From Paenibacillus phyllosphaerae (GTDB lineage: Bacteria; Bacillota; Bacilli; Paenibacillales; Paenibacillaceae), in the NCBI RefSeq assembly GCF_014192105.1, contig NZ_JACHXK010000025.1:16708-80707 (forward strand): 64,000 nt of DNA, given 5' to 3'. The notes beneath the pieces are model-generated. The model had not been told where the DNA came from and searched no databases. It saw only the letters and a program-made list of their open reading frames with translations. This document shows positions 17,623 through 26,772 of the stretch, one piece after another (position 1 is the first letter of the stretch; the number at the start of each line of letters is the position of its first letter). A program made the position numbers and the translations under genes.

Positions 17623-18258
17623 GTGGCAAAAGTGTTGTATATCACCGCGCATCCACATGACCATCAGACTTCCTATAGTATGGCCGTCGGTAAAGCGTTC
17701 ATTGAAGCTTATCGCGAAGCCCAACCTAATGACGAAGTCATCACAATCGATCTCTATAACCTATACATTCCGCACATCGATGCGGACGTGTTTAGCGGAT
17801 GGGGCAAATTGCGCAGCGGTTCGGAGTTTAGCGCTTTGTCGGCAGAAGAGCAAAAAAAGGTCAGCAGATTAAATGAGTTGACCGAACAATTCGTTGAAGC
17901 CGACAAATATGTTTTTGTGACGCCGATGTGGAATTTTTCCTTCCCACCGGTGATGAAAGCTTATCTCGACGCGCTCTGTGTAGCAGGCAAGACATTCAAA
18001 TACACGGAGAACGGCCCAGTAGGCTTATTGGAAGGAAAAAAAGCATTGCATATTCAAGCACGAGGCGGCATCTATTCGGAAGGACCTGCTGCGGGGGTTG
18101 AATCCGGACACCGCTATATCGGCATTATTATGAATTTCTTCGGTATTCCGCACACGGAGGGAATATTCGTGGAAGGCCATAATCAATTTCCGGATCGCGC
18201 AGCTGAAATTAAAGAAGCGGCAATTGCAAAAGCACGTGAGCATGCAAAAGGCTTTTAA
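17623..18258 (+). CDS. azoR: FMN-dependent NADH-azoreductase
   Basis: Flavodoxin-fold quinone/azo reductase of 211 aa, cytosolic, using NADH and FMN; its physiological role is usually defence against quinones. Motifs include the N-terminal VLYITAHPHDHQTSYS, TPMWNFSFPPVMKAYLD (FMN site) and the QARGGIYS loop. The frame is open back to 17503, but the GTG at 17623 has GGGGG 8 nt before it and gives the standard AzoR N-terminus. It is followed by a good terminator and is likely monocistronic. Confidence 0.88.
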   Translation: MAKVLYITAHPHDHQTSYSMAVGKAFIEAYREAQPNDEVITIDLYNLYIPHIDADVFSGWGKLRSGSEFSALSAEEQKKVSRLNELTEQFVEADKYVFVTPMWNFSFPPVMKAYLDALCVAGKTFKYTENGPVGLLEGKKALHIQARGGIYSEGPAAGVESGHRYIGIIMNFFGIPHTEGIFVEGHNQFPDRAAEIKEAAIAKAREHAKGF

Positions 18259-18300
18259 ACAAAAGTTTCATGTATCCTCTACTTTAATGATGTAGAAGTC

Positions 18301-18338
18301 AACCAGCAAGCCAACATTTGGCTTGTTGGTTTTTGTTT
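18301..18338 (+). terminator. Rho-independent terminator of azoR
   Basis: AACCAGCAAGCC pairs with GGCTTGTTGGTT with one G-U pair and a 6-nt loop, followed by a TTTTTGTTT tract; it lies 43 nt after the azoR stop. Confidence 0.85.
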
Positions 18339-18399
18339 CTGAGCAAGTCATATTTGTTCTAAATCTATCCGTTCGTTGAATGCCGCGGCAGAAATTGAG

Positions 18400-18448
18400 A
18401 AAAATAAATAAGTGCCTCATCTTCGCAAAGTAGCAAAGTTAGGCACTT
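18400..18448 (-). terminator. Probable terminator of the biosynthetic cluster
   Basis: AAGTGCCT (18410-18417) pairs with AGGCACTT (18441-18448). Read on the minus strand the stem is followed by ATTTATTTTTCTC. It lies 142 bp after the phosphopantetheinyl transferase stop, the last cluster gene. Nothing else is recognised in 18259-18589. Confidence 0.5.
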
Positions 18449-18589
18449 CATTCCTTGCACAGCTTGGCTTTTCCGGTTATCCAACTCTATCTGTATCCAC
18501 CGTTATGACTTCTTCTACGAGAGCGATTATAAGGAAGAAAATAGTTATTCAACCTCATTCATCCTGCCCGGGCCGATCTTGCCCCCTGC

Positions 18590-19261
18590 TTACAACAGGT
18601 CATCTAGACCAAGTATTTCTACGCTGCCCGGCAGTTGTGGAGAAGATGAACACACGGAGAGCTTGTAATGAGTATTCAGATCATATTGTTTAAAATGGTA
18701 ACGCTCTGCCGGCGGATCAAGCGTAATTTCCCCTCCGGGAAGCTTTCGGATTGTGAAGCTTTTTAACGAAAGCGTTAGCCCCACTCCCACAGCTTTAATA
18801 TAAGATTCTTTTAATGTCCATAGTTCAAAAAATAGGTTGACCCTCTCATGCTCAGGCTTTTGCCGCAAATCCATTGACTCTTGTGCTGAGAAAACTCTGT
18901 CGGCCAGTTCCGGGCTTATGGGAACGACTTTCTCAATATCAATGCCTACTGATTCACAGTCAATAATCAATACAACCCACTCACCTGAATGGGAAATGTT
19001 GAAGTGAATTCCTTTCGTATCTGCGAGACATGGTTTTCCGTATTTCGATTTCAGAATGTTTATGCAGCCCGGCGGAACTCCAATACGTTTCCCGAGCTTT
19101 ACCCTCGCCAGCACTTCGCCTAACAATGTTCGATACGCGTCTTCTTTTTGCCGGAAACGTTCAACCCGTTCCCTTTGGGATGGCCCAATGCGCCCGAGTA
19201 ACGACCGATATCTTTCAGGAGAGATATCTGACGGAAGTTTTAGTGCATAGATTTCTGCCAC
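18590..19261 (-). CDS. 4'-phosphopantetheinyl transferase, Sfp type
   Basis: Transfers phosphopantetheine from CoA to the active-site Ser of carrier proteins, which here should include the two free-standing carriers at 28444 and 37398. Sfp-family motifs occur in order: KYGKPCL, FNISHSGEWVV, VGIDIEKV with the Mg-binding Asp and Glu, and FFELWTLKESYIKAVGVGL. The frame is open to 19330, but GTG 19261 has AGGG five nt before it and gives the standard Sfp N-terminus (EIYALKL) and length (223 aa). It is the last gene of the cluster, 62 bp after the aldehyde dehydrogenase. Confidence 0.9.
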   Translation of the reverse strand: MAEIYALKLPSDISPERYRSLLGRIGPSQRERVERFRQKEDAYRTLLGEVLARVKLGKRIGVPPGCINILKSKYGKPCLADTKGIHFNISHSGEWVVLIIDCESVGIDIEKVVPISPELADRVFSAQESMDLRQKPEHERVNLFFELWTLKESYIKAVGVGLTLSLKSFTIRKLPGGEITLDPPAERYHFKQYDLNTHYKLSVCSSSPQLPGSVEILGLDDLL

Positions 19262-19323
19262 TCTACCCTCACCCTGACTAGTGTTCTGTATCGCCGTGCC
19301 GTGCCCATTCCAAGGCTGCCTTA

Positions 19324-20781
19324 CTACCAAGTGGAGGTAACTATTTTTTTTCGCGTATAAAATTCAAGGCCATCGGTACCATTCGCATGCAGGTCGCCGT
19401 AAAATGACTTCTTCCAGCCCGAAAACGGGAAAAATGCCATTGGAGCAGGCACGCCCAGATTGATGCCAAGCATGCCAGCATCAATCTGCTCACGAAACTG
19501 CCGTACATGACCGCCATTGTTCGTAAAAAGACAAGCACCATTCGCAAACTCGGACTGGTTCGCCAACACAATCGCTTCGTCAAGCGTACCGACACGGACG
19601 ACTGACAGAACGGGAGCGAATATCTCATCCTGCCAAATTTTCATTCCACTATTAACATGGTCGAATAGGGTCGGACCCAGAAAATACCCCGGCCCTTGTG
19701 CTGCGGCATCCCGCCTGCCATCACGAACGAGATGTGCGCCTTCCCTCACACCAGTGTCAATGTAGCGAAGTGTACGTTCTTTATGGGATTGCCGGATAAG
19801 AGGTCCCAGAAAAACATCCTTATCAAGCCCATTGCCAATGGTTAGCGCATCTGCAGCTTCCTTTAATTTCTCCACCAGCCGGTCACCGATCCCGCCTACT
19901 GCGAGAACGACAGCACAGGCCATGCAGCGTTCCCCCGCCGATCCAAAAGCGGCGTTGATAATTTGCTTCACCGCGCCGTCCAAATCACAGTCGTCCATAA
20001 CAATCGAATGGTTCTTCGCACCCGCAAGTGCCTGCACCCGTTTGCCGTTAGCACTTCCTGTCCGATGCACGTATTCGGCTACCGGCTTGGAACCTACGAA
20101 AGAGATGGCTGCAATATCCGGATGATCCAGCATCCGGTTGACAACATCCTGGGCTCCATGAACAATGCTAAACACGCCGTCCGGGAGCCCCGCTTCAGTA
20201 AGCAGCTCGGCTAGCCGGTTGGCAAGAAGCGACGCACGCTCCGACGGCTTGAGTACAAATACGTTGCCGCAGGCAATAGCGAGCGGAAACATCCAGCAGG
20301 GCACCATCATGGGAAAGTTAAAGGGCGTAATCCCCCCCACGACGCCAATTGGATACCGATACATCCCCGATTCCACATTGGTTGCAATGTCAGGCAGCTG
20401 CTTGCCCATCAGCAGGGTGGGTGCTCCTGCCGCGAACTCGACGCATTCTATCCCTCGCTGTACCTCCCCGTAAGCCTCGGTATAGCTTTTACCGTTCTCC
20501 AGTGTGATGATTCGAGCGAGCTCATCCCAATGATCGACGAGCAGCTGCTGGAATTTGAATAGAATGCGGGCTCTTCTTGGGACAGGTACCCTGCTCCATA
20601 CGCGAAAGGCATCACTAGCCGCATGAACGGCAGCGTCTACATCCTCTGTCGAGGAATGCGGAACATAAGCCAATATCTCCTCACTCGCGGGATTATAGAC
20701 CGGTTCCTTCATAGAGCCTGAGGATCGGACCCAGCGGCCGCCAATATAATTTTGCAACATTTCCACTTGTAGCTTTTTCAA
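19324..20781 (-). CDS. Methylmalonate-semialdehyde dehydrogenase-type aldehyde dehydrogenase
   Basis: NAD-dependent aldehyde dehydrogenase of 485 aa, closest in pattern to the CoA-acylating MmsA/IolA group: YPIGVVGGITPFNFPMMVP, the cofactor motif SFVGSKPVAEYV, and the catalytic Cys in GSAGERCMA. The usual role is oxidative decarboxylation of malonate or methylmalonate semialdehyde to acetyl- or propionyl-CoA. Here it lies inside the biosynthetic cluster and no iol or valine genes are nearby, so it more likely acts on a pathway aldehyde or supplies a CoA thioester. The start is TTG 20781 with GGGGGTG five nt upstream. Confidence 0.82.
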   Translation of the reverse strand: MKKLQVEMLQNYIGGRWVRSSGSMKEPVYNPASEEILAYVPHSSTEDVDAAVHAASDAFRVWSRVPVPRRARILFKFQQLLVDHWDELARIITLENGKSYTEAYGEVQRGIECVEFAAGAPTLLMGKQLPDIATNVESGMYRYPIGVVGGITPFNFPMMVPCWMFPLAIACGNVFVLKPSERASLLANRLAELLTEAGLPDGVFSIVHGAQDVVNRMLDHPDIAAISFVGSKPVAEYVHRTGSANGKRVQALAGAKNHSIVMDDCDLDGAVKQIINAAFGSAGERCMACAVVLAVGGIGDRLVEKLKEAADALTIGNGLDKDVFLGPLIRQSHKERTLRYIDTGVREGAHLVRDGRRDAAAQGPGYFLGPTLFDHVNSGMKIWQDEIFAPVLSVVRVGTLDEAIVLANQSEFANGACLFTNNGGHVRQFREQIDAGMLGINLGVPAPMAFFPFSGWKKSFYGDLHANGTDGLEFYTRKKIVTSTW

Positions 20782-20813
20782 TGTACACCCCCGGCGTATC
20801 TGCTAAATAACAA

Positions 20814-22322
20814 TTAAGCCTCCAACTCCAGGCAGGGGCTTTTTTGAAGAGCCGGATTTATTTCAGTCCGGTCATATAGTCCGATCTCCACAATTTCAAA
20901 TCTGCCCCACTTCATGTTTGCCTCGTGGATAACAAGCCGGAGTCTATTCGTATAGAGCGCATTCTCCAGCTGAATGGACATCGTCTCCATGCGGTAGGAA
21001 TCAAATTCATAATCCCCCTGTTCGTATCTCCCCAGATTCCGCCAATTCTCGCCTGCATCATCGGCAGCCTGGACTTCTACAACCGTTACGCCCAAACTTT
21101 GTGAAAATCTCGACCTTATTTCAATGGTATTTATGCGCTGTTTCTCCTGCCATTCAAAGTCGATATACTCGGGCAGTTGTGGATGTTCTGCACTTGCATA
21201 GATGAGATCCTGATCTTCGTTCACCAGATTGGCAGGACCGTTATGTAAATTCAAGCTTAGACTAGAAGCCGTAATCTCAGCTTGTACGGCACAGTTGGCC
21301 GCGGACTCCGTCTTCGCCCCTGTCACGATGTTTGGGGCAATTCCGGCTAGCAGTTCCAACTCATCAGCCTTAAGCTGCATTAATTTTCCGCAGATGGAAT
21401 CTACGTGCTTGGAGAGGCTTGGGCTCTTCGTTCGCATGATGATATAGTTTCGCAGGGACTGTGCCCGATTCTCGATATCTTTGTACTGCACAGAGAACTC
21501 CATTTCCTTCGGCAGCAGGGACCTTTCTTCTAAAAATTCAATGCGAAGCCGCATGGCAACTTTGTGGTCATAGAGAACGTGGAATGGCCGAATATCAAAA
21601 TGAATCAGGTTCTGCGACAGCAGGCTCATATAATAGGACAATTGGCTGTAAACCCCGCTGCCGAATACCCAGCAGTGTTTATAGTGTTCAGCAGGAACAT
21701 GAACAATACTTACCGGTCGAACACCTTCAATGTAGTCCATCAGCTTCTCACGGATCTGGTCCGGCTTAAATCGAAAAACCTTCTTGCGGGGAGAAATCAA
21801 CTCAACGCCTTCCAGCCAGTCATCTCCAGCTCTAACACCAACGTACATCCGGCCCACATCTTCAAAGCTTAGCTCTTCGTAGGAATATTTCTGATCCTTA
21901 AAGAAATCGGCCACGTGGAATACTCTGCGTTCCCTATCATAGCCAAATATAAAGATATCGTGCAGAAAGTAATTCGTCTGATAGGCCTCCGAGAGCGGAT
22001 TATGATAATAATTCCCCAGGAAGTAGACGTAGTTTCCGTTCCCAATGGCTTGGATGATAAAGTTCTCCAACGATCCAGAGGCATCAACCATTGTCCTGCT
22101 CATTCTCTGATAGTAAATGAATGGACACGACTTCCACAGCAGGGAGGTGTTGAAATCTAGCCGGGTCCGATGCACGTTATCCGGCATCTCAAGCTGACTA
22201 AACTCGCTATAAAACCATTCCTCAGCGTCCTCATCATTCAGTACAACGGACAAGAGGTTTGCTATATATGGATACGATGTAATCGGCGGGTACTTCATGG
22301 CAAGCGTTACCTGATTCTTCAA
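20814..22322 (-). CDS. BtrH-like (C39-type fold) paralogue fused to an F5/8 type C domain
   Basis: The N-terminal 310 residues are homologous by eye to the proteins at 28709 and 34755: shared blocks are EEWFYSEFSQL, the GNYVYFLGNYYHNPLSE strand, and FGYDRERRVFHVADFF. These resemble BtrH-type acyltransferases acting on ACP-bound substrates. The catalytic His and Asp positions (LHDIF, VADFF) seem kept, but there is no N-terminal Cys. The last 140 residues have the F5/8C (discoidin) beta-sandwich pattern (IDFEWQEKQRINTIEIRSRF ... NRLRLVIHEA), normally a carbohydrate-binding module of secreted proteins, yet no signal peptide is present. The frame is open to 22412, overlapping the upstream gene, but TTG 22322 has a GGGGTGG site and leaves 19 bp. 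Confidence 0.55.
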   Translation of the reverse strand: MKNQVTLAMKYPPITSYPYIANLLSVVLNDEDAEEWFYSEFSQLEMPDNVHRTRLDFNTSLLWKSCPFIYYQRMSRTMVDASGSLENFIIQAIGNGNYVYFLGNYYHNPLSEAYQTNYFLHDIFIFGYDRERRVFHVADFFKDQKYSYEELSFEDVGRMYVGVRAGDDWLEGVELISPRKKVFRFKPDQIREKLMDYIEGVRPVSIVHVPAEHYKHCWVFGSGVYSQLSYYMSLLSQNLIHFDIRPFHVLYDHKVAMRLRIEFLEERSLLPKEMEFSVQYKDIENRAQSLRNYIIMRTKSPSLSKHVDSICGKLMQLKADELELLAGIAPNIVTGAKTESAANCAVQAEITASSLSLNLHNGPANLVNEDQDLIYASAEHPQLPEYIDFEWQEKQRINTIEIRSRFSQSLGVTVVEVQAADDAGENWRNLGRYEQGDYEFDSYRMETMSIQLENALYTNRLRLVIHEANMKWGRFEIVEIGLYDRTEINPALQKSPCLELEA

Positions 22323-22341
22323 ATTCAGTCCACCCCTTCTA

Positions 22342-23622
22342 TTATCCGATAAATTCCGCACCTGGGACCGGTTCCATCGCTTTCTTCCGGGCGAGCATTC
22401 TATGGACCCCATAATAGCCGATTCCGCTCACCAAGCTTAGTGCTATGTTGACCCCAATCAGCAACTGGTAATTTTGGAACCAGTCATAATTCAATCCTCC
22501 CGCCACCGAGGCAAACACGCCGCCCAACTGATGGAAGAACAACAGGATGCCTGCTTGAAGCCCGACTGACTTGGTCGACAGGCTCTCGCTGGCAAGAAGA
22601 ATGCCTCCTGGTATAGCCCCCAGATAAGTCGCTCCGAAGATAAGCGTAAATAACACCGGAGACCAGTAGAAATGAGAAAATAGTAGAATGAAAGCAACGG
22701 TTCTAATCAGATATAGACAGCTCAATGCAACCGCCCGCGGCATTCTGTCCAACAGCGCTGCAAACACAAAGCCTCCAACAAGCTCAAGCACGCCCAATAT
22801 ACTTAATGAAGCAATGAACATTGCATGTGAGACGTGTGCTGTTTGCTGAATGGCCATTAAATGCATTTCGACCGTTCCCATACTGAATCCGCAAGTAAAC
22901 AAAGCGAATATGACGACAATGATAACAGGGCTTCGCAGCGTGATAAGGAAATCCCGGTTCGCTGTCCATTTAGACTTGCGAATAATTGGTTGTGCTGCCT
23001 CTGCTTCTGACTCTGCCTCTGTCCCTGTCTGAACCTCCGGATCCGAATGCTGCTGCTTCTTTTCCTTGATGATAAAGTAGGTAAGCAGCGTGAAGAATAC
23101 ACCAACTGCTATAGAAATTCTGTACGCTACCGTCCAAGTAATGACGGAATCGTTAGAAACGAGTAAAGGGGTTAGCAACGCCAATCCAATAGAGCTTGAA
23201 CTGCCGATTATCATTAACGCCTTGGCCTTGTGATGCTTGAACCATTGGTTGACCATAACATAACTCGTTGTTGTCCCAATGCCCGCCAGGCCGCCAAGGA
23301 CTCCGAAACCGAACATATACCCGACAGGGCTTGGATACAGCACAATTACAGCGCCTGACAGAACACCTAGCAGACTTCCGGCAATCATTGTCGTCTTATA
23401 CCCGAATCGATCGGTCAGCCATCCCCCGAAGGGAGCGCATAACGAACCGATAAATATGCTGGCAGACCAAGCATAACCGAGAAATGCACGGCTTGTTTCC
23501 AGGTCATCGGTTATGGGACCTTGATAGTATTGAACGATAATTCTGCCGAGTGATCCCAAAAATCCGAATATCCATAGAAAGCTCACGATAAACCAAGCGT
23601 ACTTCTCCTCTTTGAACCACAT
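22342..23622 (-). CDS. MFS transporter (monocarboxylate/oxalate-formate-like)
   Basis: A 426-aa membrane protein with 12 helices and a long charged loop after helix 6 (EVQTGTEAESEAEAAQPI). GGWLTDRFGYKTTMIAG is the MFS loop motif; the overall pattern suggests the OFA/monocarboxylate porter group. GGGGG precedes the ATG. It is embedded in the cluster, 25 bp after the sialidase-fold gene and 19 bp before the F5/8C fusion gene, so it is the best candidate for exporting the product or importing a precursor. Confidence 0.8.
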   Translation of the reverse strand: MWFKEEKYAWFIVSFLWIFGFLGSLGRIIVQYYQGPITDDLETSRAFLGYAWSASIFIGSLCAPFGGWLTDRFGYKTTMIAGSLLGVLSGAVIVLYPSPVGYMFGFGVLGGLAGIGTTTSYVMVNQWFKHHKAKALMIIGSSSSIGLALLTPLLVSNDSVITWTVAYRISIAVGVFFTLLTYFIIKEKKQQHSDPEVQTGTEAESEAEAAQPIIRKSKWTANRDFLITLRSPVIIVVIFALFTCGFSMGTVEMHLMAIQQTAHVSHAMFIASLSILGVLELVGGFVFAALLDRMPRAVALSCLYLIRTVAFILLFSHFYWSPVLFTLIFGATYLGAIPGGILLASESLSTKSVGLQAGILLFFHQLGGVFASVAGGLNYDWFQNYQLLIGVNIALSLVSGIGYYGVHRMLARKKAMEPVPGAEFIG

Positions 23623-23647
23623 GTGAATTCCCCCGCAGCAATAGTAG

Positions 23648-25459
23648 TTACAATCTTAACGGCTGTATGCTAAGAGACTTCAAATAAAAATGCGACTCCT
23701 CAGCAGGAGCGCACACTTCTGGAAGGTCTCCCTCGCTTAACTCTGTATCATAGGTTGGTGTTCTTCTCGCAGCCCCTGTACGAAATAATATTTTGTCGAC
23801 CGTCGGGATACTCATTACGAATCGCAACGCCGTCCATTCTTCGTTGGGCATTATTCGAATGAACACTTCATGCCGAGAGGCATCGATTCGGATCTCGACG
23901 TTAGTCCACTTGCGGGCGCAATCCTCTGCAATTCGTGTTGTACCACTCCCATGCCGGACCATTATTGCACCATCCGGGTACAGGATCATCCGGAATGCAA
24001 GCATCGATTTCGAGTTCAGCACCTCGATTTCCATCCTTCCGGAATGGGCAAGGTCTGTCCTGCAACAGAAGGTAATTTCAACCTTATCATGCTTTGGAAA
24101 GCATCGCTCGGCCTTCGCATAGTCATACGGATCCGTATGCAGAAAAACCATGCATGGCTGCTGCTCCTCTTCTGGAGCCGCCATTGTCACGGTGGATAAC
24201 AGCGTACGGTAAATTTGCCAATTCGCAATCAAATTTCCTGCACTGTAAGCATGAAAGTGTTCATCAACCCATTGAACGGTGCGGCTGGTCACCGGTATCG
24301 GTATTCGGCTGACCCATATATCCTCCTTATTCACACAATAGCTAATCCATATCGCTCCATCAGGAGATTCAATGGCGCCTCCTGTCAAGCCGGTTACATA
24401 ATTCAAGCCGTAGTACTTATGTTCGCCCGCATACCTTCTTGGCGGAACCTCTCCGCTGACCAGCATCAGCCGGTCAAAGTTCAATCCATCTTCACTCGTA
24501 CTCAATGCGAGCGGCCAACGATGCGTATTATCGAGCGACGGATTATAGATCAGAACGTAATGCCCTTCCGCTATTTGCTGCCCCCATATTTTACTTCCCG
24601 CCATAATAAGAGAGTCGGCTTCCTCAGTCGGCAGCCATGTCTCCCCGTGGTCAGGGCTTATTGAAGTAAGACTCCATTTCCAGAGCCCGACTGTATCTCC
24701 GTCCGCCAGACGGTAGCAGGACAGCGCCTTGTTCCCTTCAATCTTGTAAAACCCGTCCTGACTCCGATCCTCCTCCCACCATTTGGCTGTCTCCAGCTTA
24801 TCCGACAAAAGCTCTTCACAAGCTTGAATAAAACCTCCATCAGGTGAGCTGGTGTACAGGGGATAGCTGGTATTCGTCTCGTTCCATCCTGCATGGCTGT
24901 TATACCGGATAAAATAGATGGGGTCCAAACGACCATCGGGGTGAATCTCGCGAACCACCCTGCCTATACCCAACCCATCATTAGGCATGACATTGTGGTT
25001 CGGGCAAATCCCATAGAAGCCCAATGCTAACATTTTATCGCAGCTGGACTTGAAAAACCCCATTCTTTGGTGCATCATTGCATAACTGTCTGGTGCTAGC
25101 GCTTCGGGCCCCTGGTAAATGCCCTCGGGCACCCTATATTCGGGGAAGAGAATAACGGCATCCTCCCAGTGCACACCATCCAGTGACGTGATGAGGAGAG
25201 TTCGGCTGGGAGGCACGTTCTCGCTTACCGGGCAGCTTACATACTGCAAATAATACTTATCTCTCCAATAGGTCAGCAACGGGGCATGATTAAACGTCCA
25301 ACCATATGCATCGCCACCGGCCGGCTGTGCTCGATTTGCTCGTACAGCCTGGAAGTGGTGAACCCCTATGATGGATGCCAGCTGGCCATGATGGTAATCG
25401 ATATTGGCTGTTTCCGTCCCCGTATACCGCACCCGTTTACGTTTCGCGTTCAACAACAA
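23648..25459 (-). CDS. Sialidase-superfamily (BNR/Asp-box) protein, cytoplasmic
   Basis: A 603-aa protein with features of a six-bladed propeller: Asp-box-like SPDHGETW, SPDGGFI and SEDGLNFD repeats and the GIYQGPEAL block. The last 190 residues look like a separate beta-rich module (EITFCCRTDLAHSGRMEIEV). Such proteins include exo-alpha-sialidases and uncharacterised glycan hydrolases, but this one has no signal peptide and starts with TTG after GAGGGGG. Within the cluster it could trim or bind a glycosylated intermediate; that is a guess. It is 23 bp after the antiporter gene and 25 bp before the MFS gene. Confidence 0.6.
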   Translation of the reverse strand: MLLNAKRKRVRYTGTETANIDYHHGQLASIIGVHHFQAVRANRAQPAGGDAYGWTFNHAPLLTYWRDKYYLQYVSCPVSENVPPSRTLLITSLDGVHWEDAVILFPEYRVPEGIYQGPEALAPDSYAMMHQRMGFFKSSCDKMLALGFYGICPNHNVMPNDGLGIGRVVREIHPDGRLDPIYFIRYNSHAGWNETNTSYPLYTSSPDGGFIQACEELLSDKLETAKWWEEDRSQDGFYKIEGNKALSCYRLADGDTVGLWKWSLTSISPDHGETWLPTEEADSLIMAGSKIWGQQIAEGHYVLIYNPSLDNTHRWPLALSTSEDGLNFDRLMLVSGEVPPRRYAGEHKYYGLNYVTGLTGGAIESPDGAIWISYCVNKEDIWVSRIPIPVTSRTVQWVDEHFHAYSAGNLIANWQIYRTLLSTVTMAAPEEEQQPCMVFLHTDPYDYAKAERCFPKHDKVEITFCCRTDLAHSGRMEIEVLNSKSMLAFRMILYPDGAIMVRHGSGTTRIAEDCARKWTNVEIRIDASRHEVFIRIMPNEEWTALRFVMSIPTVDKILFRTGAARRTPTYDTELSEGDLPEVCAPAEESHFYLKSLSIQPLRL

Positions 25460-25482
25460 TCCCCCTCAAATGAATCCGTCAC

Positions 25483-26760
25483 TCACTGCTTCGCCAGCTC
25501 CCCCGGCGGCATCACGCTTGCAGCTCCGCGTATGCCCGGATGGGGAAGTCTCGTCGACAACTTATATACGACGATGGACAGAGCGGTCGTAGCGATTGCT
25601 GTAAGAACCAGCAGGGAATAAACGGGCTGTGACACATATCCGAGCTCCAAACCGAGCTCCGCGATTACAAGCCCCATTAATCCCTTTGCGTTCATCAAGC
25701 CTCCTAATGCCGATGAATCGCGCCAGCTGTACCCCATTTTGCGCATGGTCAACGAACAACCCAAATATTTGCCGAAGAAAGAAACACCTAATAGGATGCC
25801 AAATGGGATGAGCAATTCGACTTGAAGAAGGGAGCGAAGGTCTGCCTTTAATCCGGCATGCACGAAGTAGACCGGAATAAACAGACTTGTAACAAGCCCC
25901 TTGAGACGCTCATCGATCATCCGTTGGACCGGCGCCGCATCAGGCATGATCGTACCTAACAGGAAACAGCCTATGACAGAAGTGATGCCAATGAGTTCGC
26001 TCAGCCATGCTACCGACAATATGGCAAGCAGAACGATTCCGAGCATGCCTTCGTTCATCGTGTCCGTGCCTTGAGCTGTACGGACGAACCGGCGGAGCAG
26101 CGGCTTCACAACGACATACAGCATCACAATCATGCCAATCGCCATAAGGATCTGCCCGAATCTGTTCCCGATCGTGCCTGTGGACTGCGTCGCGGCAATC
26201 AGGATCGTCAGCAGAAACCAGGCGCCTAGGTCATCCAGGCTTGCCGCCAGGATGGTCAGCTGCCCGAGCGGGCTGGAATGCAGGTTCTTCTCTTCCAGGA
26301 TTCGCGCCAGCATTGGGATTGATGTAATGGACACTGCAATGGCCATAAAAAACGCAAACTGCCCGATTGGAATCCCTGCAGCAAGCGTATCGTGCAGGTA
26401 CAATGCGGCGAGCAGCCCAAATGCGAAGGGCACAAGGAAGCCTGCGGCTGTAACCTTGCCAACCTCGAGCAGCGAACTGCTTCTCTTGACATTCAACTCC
26501 ATACCGATCAAGAACATGTACAACCCAACGCCTATCGTGCCGATAACGGATAATACGCTCTTCGTTTCAGCGGTAAAGAGGCCGGCCATCAACTCCGGGT
26601 AGAACAACCCCAGACAAGTCGGCCCCATCATAATCCCGCCGATCATTTCGCCCAGAACACGAGGCATGCCGATGGACAGCATAATCCTTCCCATTGCAAA
26701 GCATACGATTAGTATGACGACCAAAGATCCGATGGTATCTATAGCTTCTATGCCCTCCAT
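25483..26760 (-). CDS. Cation:proton antiporter, CPA2 (Kef-type)
   Basis: A 425-aa membrane protein with about 12 helices. The LGEMIGGIMMGPTCLG segment and the paired Asp in ASLDDLGAW (ion-binding helix) are CPA2 hallmarks. No C-terminal TrkA-N domain is present. It exchanges Na+ or K+ for protons. Inside a biosynthetic cluster it may provide self-protection against an ionophoric product or drive secondary export; similar antiporters accompany several antibiotic clusters. It starts 12 bp after the halogenase-like gene. Confidence 0.85.
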   Translation of the reverse strand: MEGIEAIDTIGSLVVILIVCFAMGRIMLSIGMPRVLGEMIGGIMMGPTCLGLFYPELMAGLFTAETKSVLSVIGTIGVGLYMFLIGMELNVKRSSSLLEVGKVTAAGFLVPFAFGLLAALYLHDTLAAGIPIGQFAFFMAIAVSITSIPMLARILEEKNLHSSPLGQLTILAASLDDLGAWFLLTILIAATQSTGTIGNRFGQILMAIGMIVMLYVVVKPLLRRFVRTAQGTDTMNEGMLGIVLLAILSVAWLSELIGITSVIGCFLLGTIMPDAAPVQRMIDERLKGLVTSLFIPVYFVHAGLKADLRSLLQVELLIPFGILLGVSFFGKYLGCSLTMRKMGYSWRDSSALGGLMNAKGLMGLVIAELGLELGYVSQPVYSLLVLTAIATTALSIVVYKLSTRLPHPGIRGAASVMPPGELAKQ

Positions 26761-26772
26761 TTGGCGAAGTCC

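Noticed and set aside
19324..20781. Assignment of the aldehyde dehydrogenase as iolA of inositol catabolism
   Set aside because: No other iol genes are near and it is packed between secondary-metabolism genes.
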